A DNA stretch of 64,000 nt from Pedobacter sp. GTDB lineage: Bacteria > Bacteroidota > Bacteroidia > Sphingobacteriales > Sphingobacteriaceae. The notes beneath the pieces are model-generated. The model did not search any database and was not told the origin of the DNA. It was given only the letters and a program-made list of their open reading frames with translations. Location of the stretch: the NCBI GenBank assembly GCA_008015505.1, contig SSFR01000001.1, positions 62,001 through 126,000 on the forward strand. Direction: 5' to 3'. Made by a program: the position numbers and the translations under genes. Position 1 is the first letter of the stretch. Each line of letters starts with the position of its first letter. Positions 26,515-36,670 of the stretch are shown here, piece by piece.

Positions 26515-29500
26515 ATGAAAAAGCTAATTGAATGGTCAGTTGATAACCAATTTTTTGTAATCCTTATTACACTGGTCCTAATAATTACCGGCATATATGC
26601 CATTCAGCGTATCAAGCTTGATGCCATCCCCGACTTAAGCGACGTACAAGTAATCGTTTATACAGAATATCCTGGTCAAGCTGCAGAATTGATCGAACAG
26701 CAACTAACCTACCCATTAACTACAGCACTGGTTGCTGTACCAAAATCTAAAGTAGTGCGGGGTTATTCGTTTTTTGGATTTTCTATGGTATATGTCATTT
26801 TTGAGGATGGCACCGACTTATATTGGGCAAGAAGCCGCGTATTGGAATATCTCAATTATGCCTCAGCCAAGCTGCCAACGGGTACCAAGCCTACACTCGG
26901 CCCTGATGCCACTGGATTGGGCTGGGTCTATCAGTATACTTTAAGTAGTAACCAGCGTGACCTAGGTGAGCTCCGTTCTATACAAGATTGGTACCTACGT
27001 TATCCGCTAAGTAGCGTTGAGGGTGTTGCCGAGGTGGCTAGTATTGGGGGATATGTTCGTAACTATCGTGTCACAGTTGATCCAATAAAAATGCAAGCAT
27101 ATGGCATTAGCTTACAGCAAGTCGAACAAGCCATCAAAAGGAGTAATAATGACACAGGTGGGGAAACCATCGAAATGGGAGAGATGGAGTTTATGATCCG
27201 TGGCAAGGGCTATTTAAAAACACTAGCTGATTTTAAAAAAATTCCAGTAGGACTCAGTAGAATAGCCTCCCCTCAAGCTATGTCAAAGCCCTTAAACAAT
27301 TCTCCCCCTCCAATAAGTAGCACTAGCATGAATGACAGTGAGGAAGCAGATATAACTAGTCCAATGGCATCTTCGCTGGCACCTCCAACGAGGAGTTCAG
27401 GTATCCCCATTTATTTGGAACAAATTGCCACCATTAGTGTAGAGCCCTCTGCTCGCAGGGGTATTGCAGAGCTAGACGGTAAAGGTGAAACCGTTGGAGG
27501 CATTATTATCATGCGCGACAAGGAAAATGCTACAGCAACCATCCACGCTGTCAAGAAAAAGTTAGCTGAGCTCAAAGCCGGCCTCCCCCCTGATGTAAAA
27601 ATCTCCGCGGTATACGACCGATCTTCCTTAATCAACCGAAGTATCGAGACCCTACGCGATAAATTGATCGAAGAAATTGTCATTGTATCACTTGTTTGTT
27701 TACTATTTCTTTTCCACTTCCGCAGTAGTTTGGTTGCTGTAATCATGTTGCCAATAGCCATACTCCTGTCCTTTATCCTCATGTATGTACAAGGGATCAA
27801 TGCTAACATCATGTCACTTGGAGGGATAGCTGTAGCCATTGGGACCATGGTAGATGCCGCTATCATTATGATCGAAAATGCGCATCGACATCTAGAAGAC
27901 CGGCAAAGAAGTGATCAAAGCCGGTGGCAAATCATCAAAGATTCAGCTGCTGAAGTAGGTCCTTCCTTATTTTTTTCGCTGCTGGTGATTACCGTTTCCT
28001 TCCTACCCATTTTTACCCTACAGGAGCAAGAAGGTCGGCTATTTCAGCCCCTAGCTTTTACCAAAAGCTATGCCATGGGTGCAGCAGCCTTTCTTTCGGT
28101 CACTTTAGTCCCTGTGCTGATGGGGTTTTTAATCCGAGGAAATATTCCCAAAGAAGAGACAAACCCCATAAACCGCTTGATGATCGCTTTGTACCATCCT
28201 ATCTTGACAATGGCTTTACGATTTAAAAAAACTGTTTTAGTGATTGCAGCCTTATTGCTGATTTCCATCTTTATTCCATATCACAAAATTGGCTCAGAGT
28301 TTATGCCTCCCCTGTGGGAAGGAGATCTATTATATATGCCCTCCACTTACCCGGGAATATCCATCACCAAAGCCAAGGAAGTCTTGCAACAAACTGATAA
28401 AATGCTCCGCCAATTTCCTGAGGTGGAGCATGTTTTCGGAAAAATGGGACGCGCTGAAACCGCTACCGATCCCGCGCCATTAGATATGGTCGAAACAACG
28501 ATCCAACTCAAACCGAAAAATCAATGGAGAACGGGCATGACACCCGATCAACTCACCCAACAGATGGATCGGGCCCTACAAATTCCGGGACTGACTAATG
28601 TCTGGACTATGCCCATCAAAAATCGTATCGATATGCTTAGTACAGGAATTAAAACACCCATTGGCATTAAAATAGGAGGGGCCGATTTACAAGTACTGGA
28701 TAGCTTGGGGAAACAATTAGAAGGCATCATGCGTACTGTTCCTGGAACAGCATCTGCGTATGCTGAAAGAGTCTTGGGTGGTAATTATCTGGATTTTACA
28801 ATTGATCGTCAGGCAGCAGCTCACTACGGCATTAATATTGCCGACATAGAAGAAGTTATTCAGACAGCTATTGGCGGAATGGATATATCCCATATGGTTC
28901 AGGGGTTAGAACGGTATCCTATTTCTATTCGTTATCCACGAGAATTACGAGATGACATACCAAGTCTAAAACGTGTTTTAGTTTCTACACCCAGTGGTAT
29001 GTATGTTCCGCTTGGACAGTTGGCATCGTTTACTATTCATAAGGGTCCCATGCTCATTCGGAGTGAAGATAGTCGCCCCAATGTCTGGGTATTTGTGGAC
29101 GTTCACCAGAGTGATCTAGGTGGATATATCCAAAACGCACAAAAGGCAGTCGAAGAAAAATTTAGATTGCCATCTGGTTATACCTTATCCTGGAGTGGCC
29201 AATTTGAATCCATGCAACGAGCTAAAGCACGCTTAGCTTGGATTATTCCGCTGACCCTATTTTTGATTTCGCTCATTCTTTACATCAACACGAAATCATT
29301 CACCAAGGTTGCAATCGTATTTTTGGCAGTACCATTTTCACTTATTGGTGCCTTTTGGTTTGTTTATCTACTCGGTTATAACCTCAGTGTTGCGGTATGG
29401 GTGGGAATCATTGCCCTAGCTGGATTAGATGCAGAAACGGGTGTAATTATGTTGCTCTATCTCGACTTAGCCTACCAGGAAATGAAAAGCAAAGGGATGA

Positions 29501-29814
29501 TGCGCAACAAAACACATCTGATGGAAGCCATTCACCACGGCGCAGTAAAACGCATTCGTCCTAAAATCATGACGGCCACTGCCATCATTGCTGGGCTAGT
29601 CCCTATTCTTTGGAGTACGGGTACAGGGGCTGATGTCATGAAACGAATTGCAGCCCCAATGGTTGGTGGTGTAGTGACCAGCGTATTGCTTGAATTACTT
29701 GTCTATCCGATTATTTATTATTTATGGAAAGGGAAGAATCTAGCCTCACCCCAACCCGCTCCAAAGGAGGGGGGGCAGATTTGTCATAAAACCCTCTTTC
29801 GCCATTTTAGTTAA
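26515..29814 (+). CDS. cusA: CusA/CzcA-type heavy-metal RND efflux pump
   Basis: A 1099-residue inner-membrane RND pump driven by the proton gradient. Family blocks are [20 protein letters not shown] near the start, [20 protein letters not shown] in the fourth membrane segment, and [20 protein letters not shown], which resembles Cu/Ag (CusA) members. Two oddities stand out. Residues 248-295 are a 48-residue Ser/Pro-rich low-complexity insert between the PN and PC subdomains, where family members run straight from the YLKTL..F strand to the [11 protein letters not shown] strand. The C-terminus ([13 protein letters not shown]...) is encoded by a REP-like sequence. The last eight bases overlap lepB, which is transcribed toward it. 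Confidence 0.93.
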   Translation: MKKLIEWSVDNQFFVILITLVLIITGIYAIQRIKLDAIPDLSDVQVIVYTEYPGQAAELIEQQLTYPLTTALVAVPKSKVVRGYSFFGFSMVYVIFEDGTDLYWARSRVLEYLNYASAKLPTGTKPTLGPDATGLGWVYQYTLSSNQRDLGELRSIQDWYLRYPLSSVEGVAEVASIGGYVRNYRVTVDPIKMQAYGISLQQVEQAIKRSNNDTGGETIEMGEMEFMIRGKGYLKTLADFKKIPVGLSRIASPQAMSKPLNNSPPPISSTSMNDSEEADITSPMASSLAPPTRSSGIPIYLEQIATISVEPSARRGIAELDGKGETVGGIIIMRDKENATATIHAVKKKLAELKAGLPPDVKISAVYDRSSLINRSIETLRDKLIEEIVIVSLVCLLFLFHFRSSLVAVIMLPIAILLSFILMYVQGINANIMSLGGIAVAIGTMVDAAIIMIENAHRHLEDRQRSDQSRWQIIKDSAAEVGPSLFFSLLVITVSFLPIFTLQEQEGRLFQPLAFTKSYAMGAAAFLSVTLVPVLMGFLIRGNIPKEETNPINRLMIALYHPILTMALRFKKTVLVIAALLLISIFIPYHKIGSEFMPPLWEGDLLYMPSTYPGISITKAKEVLQQTDKMLRQFPEVEHVFGKMGRAETATDPAPLDMVETTIQLKPKNQWRTGMTPDQLTQQMDRALQIPGLTNVWTMPIKNRIDMLSTGIKTPIGIKIGGADLQVLDSLGKQLEGIMRTVPGTASAYAERVLGGNYLDFTIDRQAAAHYGINIADIEEVIQTAIGGMDISHMVQGLERYPISIRYPRELRDDIPSLKRVLVSTPSGMYVPLGQLASFTIHKGPMLIRSEDSRPNVWVFVDVHQSDLGGYIQNAQKAVEEKFRLPSGYTLSWSGQFESMQRAKARLAWIIPLTLFLISLILYINTKSFTKVAIVFLAVPFSLIGAFWFVYLLGYNLSVAVWVGIIALAGLDAETGVIMLLYLDLAYQEMKSKGMMRNKTHLMEAIHHGAVKRIRPKIMTATAIIAGLVPILWSTGTGADVMKRIAAPMVGGVVTSVLLELLVYPIIYYLWKGKNLASPQPAPKEGGQICHKTLFRHFS
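29744..29780. repeat. REP-like CTCACCCCAACCC element
   Basis: CCTCACCCCAACCCGCTCC AAAGGAGGGGGG is close to the CTCACCCCAACCC-CTCC-AAAGGAG element scattered between genes in many Bacteroidota. The halves CTCC and GGAG pair around AAA. Here it is translated as the last part of CusA, so it seems to have inserted over the original stop codon. Confidence 0.55.
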
Positions 29815-30910
29815 TCCCTCTTAGCAAACGAGACCAGCGTATTTTATCAAAGAAAGAACCATCCGTATTCCAGCTCATCCAAATAAAGAGCGCTTTTCCA
29901 ACAATGTGATCTTCAGGTACAAAACCCCAAAATCTGGAGTCTAATGAGTTATGTCGATTATCCCCCATCATCCAGTAGTAGTCCATTTTGAAGGTATAAG
30001 TGTTGGTCTTCTTTCCATTGATCAGAATATCATTCCCTAGCCTTTGAAGTTTATTTTTTTCGTAAACTGCTATTGCCCGTTCATAAATAGGATAGTTTGT
30101 ACTATCCAATTTCACTGTCCAACCTCTTTTGGGAAGAATAATAGGCCCAAAATTATCCTGATTCCACTTAAATCTGGGATCATGAGGGAAAACATCCGGA
30201 TTAAACTCGTGAGCTGGCCGAAGCATCGGAATAACCTGCTTCACATTGGACCATTTACGAATTAAATCGGCTTCTTCACTAGTCATGGTAAAAACATATT
30301 CATTTTCCGTAGCACGTTGTACTTCAATATGAAGATCCTCCAAGGCCTGAGGGTTGAAATCGGTGCCATCTGATTTGACATAATAAGATATTTGCCCAAA
30401 TCGTGGATTTTCAGCGGGCTTCCCATTCACATATACTTGCGCATTAATGATCTGTAAGGTATCCCCAGCAATGGCTTGACAGCGTTTAATATAATTTTCG
30501 CATTTATCTACAGGGCGATACAGGGGTGAATCTACTTCAATTGGATAGTTAAAAACAACCACGTCCTTACGCTTGATCTTACTCAGTCCAGGTAAACGAT
30601 GATAGCCAAGCTGAATACCATCCCAATACGCTTTTGTGCCAATAATAGGCATAGTATGGTGTGCAAATGGAAAGGCTACGGGAGTCATTGGCATACGGGG
30701 GCCATAATTAACCTTACTTACAAAAAGAAAATCACCAATTAATAAGGATTTCTCCATAGATCCGGTAGGAATCGTATATGCCTCAATAAATAGCCCACGG
30801 ATCAATGTAGCAGCTACTACTGCAAAAACAACTGCATCGAGCCATTCGCGACCTGCGCTTTTCTTTTTTGTTTTTTTTGAAGATTTTTTAGCCCAAAATT
30901 TCCAGTTCAT
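29807..30910 (-). CDS. lepB: Signal peptidase I
   Basis: About 367 residues. The membrane anchor is at about 24-44; the catalytic Ser51 is in [11 protein letters not shown] and the catalytic Lys is in [12 protein letters not shown]. The C-terminal [17 protein letters not shown] block is intact. The protein is longer than enterobacterial LepB because of an insert in the catalytic domain, as is common in this phylum. The ATG at 30910 (MNWKFW) is chosen since the ten extra residues from 30940 have no family match. It is the last gene of the parA-parB-DUF5683-dapB-lepB operon and overlaps the end of cusA by eight bases. Confidence 0.94.
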   Translation of the reverse strand: MNWKFWAKKSSKKTKKKSAGREWLDAVVFAVVAATLIRGLFIEAYTIPTGSMEKSLLIGDFLFVSKVNYGPRMPMTPVAFPFAHHTMPIIGTKAYWDGIQLGYHRLPGLSKIKRKDVVVFNYPIEVDSPLYRPVDKCENYIKRCQAIAGDTLQIINAQVYVNGKPAENPRFGQISYYVKSDGTDFNPQALEDLHIEVQRATENEYVFTMTSEEADLIRKWSNVKQVIPMLRPAHEFNPDVFPHDPRFKWNQDNFGPIILPKRGWTVKLDSTNYPIYERAIAVYEKNKLQRLGNDILINGKKTNTYTFKMDYYWMMGDNRHNSLDSRFWGFVPEDHIVGKALFIWMSWNTDGSFFDKIRWSRLLRGIN

Positions 30911-30971
30911 AGCGGATAAGATGATTAAACGATTTGGCAATTAATTAATTCGACGTCAAAGTAAACGTTTT

Positions 30972-31715
30972 CTAAATTTTAAAATCAAATAGATCGTCCA
31001 CTGAAAAGAAGCCTGATTTACCTTGTAGCCATTCAGCAGCTAGAACAGCCCCCAATGCAAAACCATTCCGACTATGAGCTGTGTGTTTCAGTTCGATATC
31101 GTCTATTTCAGAGCTATAAATTACTGTATGCGTACCTGGGGCCTCTTCCATTCGATGAGATTCGATGAGTAATTGAGTGGGCTGATGGACCATTCCTGTG
31201 CTATGACCAATCAGCTCATTTACCCATTCTTTTTTACGGCTCATTTGCCCAATGATACCTTCGGCAAGTGTAATAGCAGTCCCGCTAGGCGAGTCTAGCT
31301 TATGGACATGGTGTATTTCCTCAATTTGCACATCATACTGTAAATAACGATCAATCAGTTTAGCCAGAACCTTATTCACATAAAAAAATAAATTGACCCC
31401 AATACTAAAGTTCGATCCATAGATTAGCGTTTGTTTTTGATGATTGCAAGTTTGCCTTATTTCCGAAAGCCTGTCGTACCAGCCCGTCGTCCCCACGACA
31501 ACGGGCAGGTCTGCCTCAAAACACGCTTCTATATGATTCAACACAGCATAAGGTGTACTAAACTCAATGGCCACATCTGCTTGCTTTAAGTTTGCTGAGT
31601 TTAAATGTATTAGCTGTTTGGAGTCTATTCTCAAGACAATCTCATGGCCACGATTGAGGGCAAGCTGTTCAATAAGACGTCCCATTTTGCCGTAGCCTAA
31701 AAGCGCTATCTTCAT
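30972..31715 (-). CDS. dapB: 4-hydroxy-tetrahydrodipicolinate reductase
   Basis: A 247-residue DapB, reducing 4-hydroxy-tetrahydrodipicolinate with NAD(P)H in lysine and meso-diaminopimelate synthesis. The N-terminal nucleotide-binding motif is GYGKMGR (residues 7-13), VVGTTGW is the mid block, and the substrate/catalytic region reads EIHHVHKLDSPSGTA with the conserved His-His and Lys. It overlaps the upstream DUF5683 gene by four bases. Confidence 0.95.
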   Translation of the reverse strand: MKIALLGYGKMGRLIEQLALNRGHEIVLRIDSKQLIHLNSANLKQADVAIEFSTPYAVLNHIEACFEADLPVVVGTTGWYDRLSEIRQTCNHQKQTLIYGSNFSIGVNLFFYVNKVLAKLIDRYLQYDVQIEEIHHVHKLDSPSGTAITLAEGIIGQMSRKKEWVNELIGHSTGMVHQPTQLLIESHRMEEAPGTHTVIYSSEIDDIELKHTAHSRNGFALGAVLAAEWLQGKSGFFSVDDLFDFKI

Positions 31716-32371
31716 AATACTAGACTAATTTTTATTGCTGGATTTAGCATCGCATAAGTAGTCGCTGGGGATATTTGTAGTGACGGATTTACCCGCAGGC
31801 TTAATTTATCGCTAATATCGAAACGAAAAAATTTGGCATCCACGTAAGCATCTATGACATTAGCGGCATAAATAGCAATGATTGACAATGCGCAAAGATC
31901 TCTATTTCTTCGATAGATGTCTTTATTCTGGATGATTCCGTCGTCTGTATATAAATCATATGCTGGATTTTGGTGTACTCCATTGTTGTTGACCCGGTAC
32001 TGAGCTTCTGTCAAAAAGGACCGATAGCTGTCCTGATTGGCATTATACTGAGTAATAAAAATGGCCAGCCCCCCATAAATGAGTGGGACTTTCCACCAGC
32101 GCTTATTAGTTAGCTGTCCCCAACCCGGAATAATCATAGAGCGTATGGTTGCCCGGCTCGGCATCCTTTCGAGCGCTAAACGTCTAGCGTCTTTAATTGG
32201 TTCGTCTGTTCCTAGAGCTCCTTTATGGGAATTAGCCCCCTGATGAGGTGGAGGTGTAATGGGAGTAATAGGCACTGCTACACTGTCTTGTTTTTGAGCA
32301 AATGTGCCTGAAGAATACAGAAGACCTACTAGAATGAATAAAAAAACAATCAACTTAAACTTCATCACCAA
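31712..32371 (-). CDS. DUF5683 family membrane protein
   Basis: A 219-residue protein with a signal peptide (FKLIVFLFILVGLLYSSGTFA, cleavage near AQ), a proline-rich linker, then the block MIIPGWGQLTNKRWWKVPLI that marks DUF5683, with two or three short membrane segments. Its role is unknown, but it is regularly found between parB and dapB in Bacteroidota. It overlaps parB by seven bases and dapB by four. Confidence 0.85.
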   Translation of the reverse strand: MVMKFKLIVFLFILVGLLYSSGTFAQKQDSVAVPITPITPPPHQGANSHKGALGTDEPIKDARRLALERMPSRATIRSMIIPGWGQLTNKRWWKVPLIYGGLAIFITQYNANQDSYRSFLTEAQYRVNNNGVHQNPAYDLYTDDGIIQNKDIYRRNRDLCALSIIAIYAANVIDAYVDAKFFRFDISDKLSLRVNPSLQISPATTYAMLNPAIKISLVL

Positions 32372-33264
32372 TCTAACATTTCGAGTATACGATTAAGATC
32401 CTCCTCAGATAAAAAGGGGATTTCAATCGATCCTGCGCCCTTACTCTGCACTTTTAATCTCACTCTCGATCCAAACTTTGAAGCCAAAGTATCTTCTATT
32501 TTTTGATATTGGAAAGGTGCTGGGTTTTGTTTCTCTCTAAACATTTTCTGGGCTGTCCCATTTTGAATACTTCGAACAAGTTCTTCTACTTTGCGAACAG
32601 ACAAGCCCTTACTGATTATTTCTCCATGGACGTAGAGCTGTTTATCAACATCTTCCACCGAAATTAAAGCACGCGCATGTCCCATCGATATATCCCCATC
32701 CCGAACAGACACCTGTATAGTGGGAGGAAGTTTTAATAAACGCAAATAATTCGTTACCGTTGATCGGTTTTTACTCACTCGATCACCTAGCTCTTCTTGC
32801 TTCAGATTACACTCTTCGATCATTCGGTGAAAACTAAGCGCAATTTCAATCGCATTTAAATTTTCGCGCTGAATATTTTCAATCAGTGCCAGTTCGAGCA
32901 TTTGCTGATCATTGGCTGTGCGCACATAAGCTGGGATTTCCATCAAACCTGCCAGCTTAGAGGCACGCAAGCGACGCTCCCCCGAAATCAATTGATAGCT
33001 ATCCGCTCCTATTTTACGGACAGTGATTGGCTGGATTAAACCTTGCAATTTGATAGATTCTGCCAGCTCCTGCAAAGCAGCCAGATCAAATTCGACACGA
33101 GGCTGGAAAGGATTAACCGCTATCTCATTTATTTTGATGTGACTTACCGAGCCTAACAATACATGCTCACAATCAGCCTGCTGACGGGTAGTTTGAACCG
33201 TGTTTGTATCATCCAAAAGTGCACTTAATCCTTTCCCTAGTCCTATTTTTTTTTGATACGTCAT
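32365..33264 (-). CDS. parB: Chromosome partitioning protein ParB
   Basis: A 299-residue ParB/Spo0J. It binds parS sites near the origin, spreads as a CTP-dependent clamp and recruits condensin and ParA. The N-terminal CTP-binding region shows NPFQPR and SGERRLRASKLAG; the helix-turn-helix reads VSKNRSTVTNYLRLLKLP; the C-terminal 60 residues form the dimer domain. The start codon overlaps the stop of parA. The presence of parAB suggests the origin of replication may not be far, but no oriC features are in the window. Confidence 0.95.
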   Translation of the reverse strand: MTYQKKIGLGKGLSALLDDTNTVQTTRQQADCEHVLLGSVSHIKINEIAVNPFQPRVEFDLAALQELAESIKLQGLIQPITVRKIGADSYQLISGERRLRASKLAGLMEIPAYVRTANDQQMLELALIENIQRENLNAIEIALSFHRMIEECNLKQEELGDRVSKNRSTVTNYLRLLKLPPTIQVSVRDGDISMGHARALISVEDVDKQLYVHGEIISKGLSVRKVEELVRSIQNGTAQKMFREKQNPAPFQYQKIEDTLASKFGSRVRLKVQSKGAGSIEIPFLSEEDLNRILEMLDW

Positions 33265-34067
33265 TATAGTGTTGCTTCTTTTTGCATTCCTTGCTGTTTC
33301 ACTAATCCATTCTTTCTGAGTATTTCTCGAGCCAAATTCAGGTAATTGACTGCACCCTTGCTACTGGCGTCATGCATAATGACCGATATGCCAAAACTTG
33401 GTGCCTCGCTTAATCGTGTATTACGTTGAATGATGGTTTCAAAAACCAGATCTTGAAAATGTGTCTTCACTTCTTCTACAACTTGGTTGGATAAACGTAA
33501 ACGTACATCATACATGGTCAGCAGAATGCCCTCTACTGCAAGAGCCGTATTTAGACGATTTTGTACAATTTTAATCGTATTTAAAAGTTTACCCAAACCT
33601 TCGAGTGCAAAATATTCGCACTGAACGGGGATAATCACAGAATCAGCAGCTGTTAAAGCATTGATCGTAATCAAGCCCAAAGAAGGGGAACAATCAATGA
33701 TAATAAAGTCATAATCATCTTTGATTTTATTTAGAATCGCTTTCATCCGATACTCTCGATCGGCCATATTGATCATTTCTATCTCAGCTCCAACTAAATC
33801 AATATGTGCAGGCAAGATATCTAAATGAGGCGTTTCTGTCCTTTGTATAGCCTCTTTCGGGTCAGTTTCATTGATGATACACTCGTAGATACTCGACTTA
33901 ATGTTCCGGGGATCATAGCCTATACCCGAAGTCGAATTGGCTTGTGGGTCAGCATCTACTAAGAGCGTCCTGTATTCCAAAACGGCTAGACTTGCTGCTA
34001 AGTTAATAGACGAAGTAGTTTTTCCTACTCCACCCTTTTGATTGGCTAGCGCGATGATTTTACCCAT
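33264..34067 (-). CDS. parA: Chromosome partitioning ATPase ParA
   Basis: A 267-residue Walker-type ATPase. The deviant Walker A is KGGVGKTTSS (residues 10-19), with the signature lysine; the second block DADPQANST and the Walker B-like YDFIIIDCSPSLG are intact. It forms nucleoid-bound dimers that move ParB-parS complexes. First gene of the five-gene operon that ends in lepB. Confidence 0.96.
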   Translation of the reverse strand: MGKIIALANQKGGVGKTTSSINLAASLAVLEYRTLLVDADPQANSTSGIGYDPRNIKSSIYECIINETDPKEAIQRTETPHLDILPAHIDLVGAEIEMINMADREYRMKAILNKIKDDYDFIIIDCSPSLGLITINALTAADSVIIPVQCEYFALEGLGKLLNTIKIVQNRLNTALAVEGILLTMYDVRLRLSNQVVEEVKTHFQDLVFETIIQRNTRLSEAPSFGISVIMHDASSKGAVNYLNLAREILRKNGLVKQQGMQKEATL

Positions 34068-34245
34068 TGTTCTTATCTATTAACTAATTTTGAAACAGCA
34101 AATCAATGACCAAGCCCTATTGGTCAAAACCTTATATTTGTCAAAACAAAGGCTTTTTAGCGAAGCCTAAGGTACAAATTTTAAACCGTTTTTAAACTGT
34201 ATGAGCGTTTGCTCACCCACTGATACTTTCCCCCTATTTTAACAA

Positions 34246-34767
34246 ATGATTACCATTATTGCAAGTACTAATCGACCAGGTAGCAATACACTCAAACTAG
34301 CAAGCTACTGTAAGAAACTGATCGAGAAAAGAGAAGTCGAGGTAGAACTGATTTCGTTAACCGAATTACCCAATGATTTCATTGTATCAGATTTATATGG
34401 AAGCCGAAGCGATTCGTTTCAAATGATTCAAGAACAAATTACTGCGAGCAACAAATTCTTATTTGTGATCCCAGAGTATAATGGCGGATTTCCAGGTATT
34501 CTGAAAACATTTATAGATGCTTGCTCTTTCCCTGATAGCTTTTATGGGAAAAAAGCCGCACTGATTGGTTTATCCGCAGGTAAATATGGTAATGTTCGCG
34601 GACTTGAGCACTTTACTGGCATTGCTCACTATTTTAATTTGCACATCTTACCCTTGAAATTACATATCCCCGGCATTCATGCCGAGCTAGATGAACAAGG
34701 AAACTTAATCAAGGAAGACACGCTGCGATTTATTAATCAACAAATAGACCAACTTATTGCATTCTAG
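34246..34767 (+). CDS. NADPH-dependent FMN reductase family protein
   Basis: A 173-residue flavodoxin-fold protein. The phosphate-binding loop is ASTNRPGSNTLK (residues 6-17), and PEYNGGFPGILKTFIDAC (about 78-95) is the family's flavin-contact block. These enzymes reduce FMN, quinones or azo compounds with NAD(P)H; the substrate is unknown. Transcribed away from parA. TATATTTG at 34133-34140 is a full -7 match, but lies over 100 bases upstream. Confidence 0.88.
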   Translation: MITIIASTNRPGSNTLKLASYCKKLIEKREVEVELISLTELPNDFIVSDLYGSRSDSFQMIQEQITASNKFLFVIPEYNGGFPGILKTFIDACSFPDSFYGKKAALIGLSAGKYGNVRGLEHFTGIAHYFNLHILPLKLHIPGIHAELDEQGNLIKEDTLRFINQQIDQLIAF

Positions 34768-34784
34768 CCAAGAACTAGCTTAAA

Positions 34785-35480
34785 TTATAAGTGGCTATTG
34801 ACTAGTTTGGCCAATATAAATGCAGTCAATGCAGCTAATGCACCAATAGCTACCACCTTCATCGCCCCCCTTAGAGGCTTCTGGCCAGTTAATCTGCTCT
34901 TCAAAAAACCAAATATAAACAGGGCGATGAGTGTAATTCCACAGGAATAACATAGACCCTCTATTGTATTATCGACAAAAAAATAAGGCGATAATGGGAT
35001 GATCCCACCGACAATATATGCCAGTCCAATAGTAAACGCACTTTGCCGGGCTCTACTTACGTGTGGTTTTTCCAAACCTAACTCGTATCGCATCATAAAG
35101 TTTACCCACTTATTTTTATCACTAGCTATTACCTCAGCTATCTCATGTTGCAAATGTGATGGTAAGCCCAATTCTGCAAAAATCTCCCTGACTTCTAACT
35201 TTTCTATTTCAGGAAATTTCTCAACCTCTTCATACTCTCTCTTTAACTCCGAAGCATAGTGATCAACTTCTGTTTTCCCTGCCAAAAACCCTCCCAAGCC
35301 CATCGCAATAGAGCCCGCAGCAATCTCAGCAATACCTGCAGTAATAATAATACCCGATGACTCTACTGCACCACTTAATCCCGCAGCTAGAGCAAAAGGA
35401 ACTGTTAAACCATCAGCCATCCCAATAACCATGTCCTTGATTATATCCGAACTACGTAAATGCCCTTCGTAATGATACAT
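34785..35480 (-). CDS. VIT1/CCC1-family transporter
   Basis: A 231-residue membrane protein of the Ccc1 / VIT1 group, which moves Fe2+ or Mn2+. It has the N-terminal DMVIGMADGLTVPFALAAGL block (about 15-35), a second segment with AEIAAGSIAMGLGGFLAGK, a cytosolic helical domain rich in Glu (residues 75-140, the metal-binding part in relatives), and three C-terminal membrane helices. Metal specificity is inferred from the family only. It converges on the FMN reductase gene. Confidence 0.9.
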   Translation of the reverse strand: MYHYEGHLRSSDIIKDMVIGMADGLTVPFALAAGLSGAVESSGIIITAGIAEIAAGSIAMGLGGFLAGKTEVDHYASELKREYEEVEKFPEIEKLEVREIFAELGLPSHLQHEIAEVIASDKNKWVNFMMRYELGLEKPHVSRARQSAFTIGLAYIVGGIIPLSPYFFVDNTIEGLCYSCGITLIALFIFGFLKSRLTGQKPLRGAMKVVAIGALAALTAFILAKLVNSHL

Positions 35481-35671
35481 ATTAGTAAAATATGATACGT
35501 ATTAAAATTGTCTATATCAATGTATTGATGCCTAAAATAAGATTAGTCATTTTAAATTACATTTGTCCGTCAGAATTTTGAAAATTATTTTTTTTTAATA
35601 TATTTAAGATATAAAAATTACTAATTTTCCATTGATTTATTCTAAATTTTAAACCATTAACTTTTAAAATA

Positions 35672-36583
35672 ATGAGCACCGAACAACAGGATTATCAACG
35701 AAAAGGAGATTCGAACAAAATCTACTTTTTAATAGCCGTCATTTTAGTATTAGTAGGTACCAATGTCTACTTATATTTTAAAAATCAAAAGGCTAACGAA
35801 CGAATTGTTGTAGTGAATGATGAAAAATCCAAGCTACAAACAGATATTGACCGAATAGAAGTACAGTTAGATAGTGCCAATAGTGTTTCTGTTAAACTTT
35901 CTGAGCAAATGAAAGAACAGCAGGAAACAGCTCGAAAAAAAATAGCTGAGCTCCGCTCAGCATTAAAGAAAGGGCAATTGACACAAAAACAATTAGCTGA
36001 GGCTCAAAATGAAATCAAGAAACTGCGTGACTTTGTTATCCAATACACTGCAGAAATAGAAGACCTTAAAAAACAAAATGCTAGCCTAACTACGGAACGA
36101 AATACACTAAAAACCCAAGTCGATTCAGTTTCGCAAAAGGCAGGCACACTCCAAAAACAAAATGAGGACTTAAATAACAAAGTCACAATGGCTGCTGCAC
36201 TTAAAACGGGCAGTGTGAATATTATTCCACTACGTATACGTAAAAGTGGAAAAGAAACAGAGAATCCTAAAGCCAAAAATGTAAACAAACTTCGCATTAA
36301 TTTTACTGTGGCCAACAATTCATTAGCCGCCAAAGGCATGCATGATATTTTTGTCCGCGTAACAGACCCTAGTGGAGCCTTCATTGCTGGCGAAAATGGG
36401 CAGTTTACTGCTGATGCTAGCACCATGGCTTACACCTACAAAACAGCTATCGAGTTTAACAACGAAGGAAAATCTTTCTCCATAGACTGGGTTAATTCAG
36501 GAGCTTTCCAGCCAGGGACATACACAGTAGTATTATATGCCGATGGCTATACGATGGGTAAAGGTACTGTAGATTTAAAATAA
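35672..36583 (+). CDS. Membrane-anchored coiled-coil protein
   Basis: A 303-residue protein of no named family. It has one membrane helix near the N-terminus (about 18-36, IYFLIAVILVLVGTNVYLYF), a long coiled coil (about 45-175, Lys/Glu/Gln-rich with heptads), and a C-terminal globular region (about 185-303) that looks like a beta-sandwich (NNSLAAKGMHDIFVRVTDPSG). The layout is that of an envelope protein with a periplasmic stalk. A strong bidirectional terminator follows it. Function unknown. Confidence 0.75.
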   Translation: MSTEQQDYQRKGDSNKIYFLIAVILVLVGTNVYLYFKNQKANERIVVVNDEKSKLQTDIDRIEVQLDSANSVSVKLSEQMKEQQETARKKIAELRSALKKGQLTQKQLAEAQNEIKKLRDFVIQYTAEIEDLKKQNASLTTERNTLKTQVDSVSQKAGTLQKQNEDLNNKVTMAAALKTGSVNIIPLRIRKSGKETENPKAKNVNKLRINFTVANNSLAAKGMHDIFVRVTDPSGAFIAGENGQFTADASTMAYTYKTAIEFNNEGKSFSIDWVNSGAFQPGTYTVVLYADGYTMGKGTVDLK

Positions 36584-36606
36584 AATAGTTTCTATAATTT
36601 CCATAT

Positions 36607-36638
36607 AAACCCGAGCCTTTAAAAGAGCTCGGGTTTTT
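36607..36638. terminator. Bidirectional terminator
   Basis: AAACCCGAGC (36607-36616) pairs with GCTCGGGTTT (36627-36636); the loop is CTTTAAAAGA and TT follows, giving T runs at one side and A runs at the other. It lies between the convergent coiled-coil and TerC-family genes and can end both transcripts. Confidence 0.85.
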
Positions 36639-36670
36639 GTTTAAATAAAGCCAAAAGTTAAAAGGAGTAT

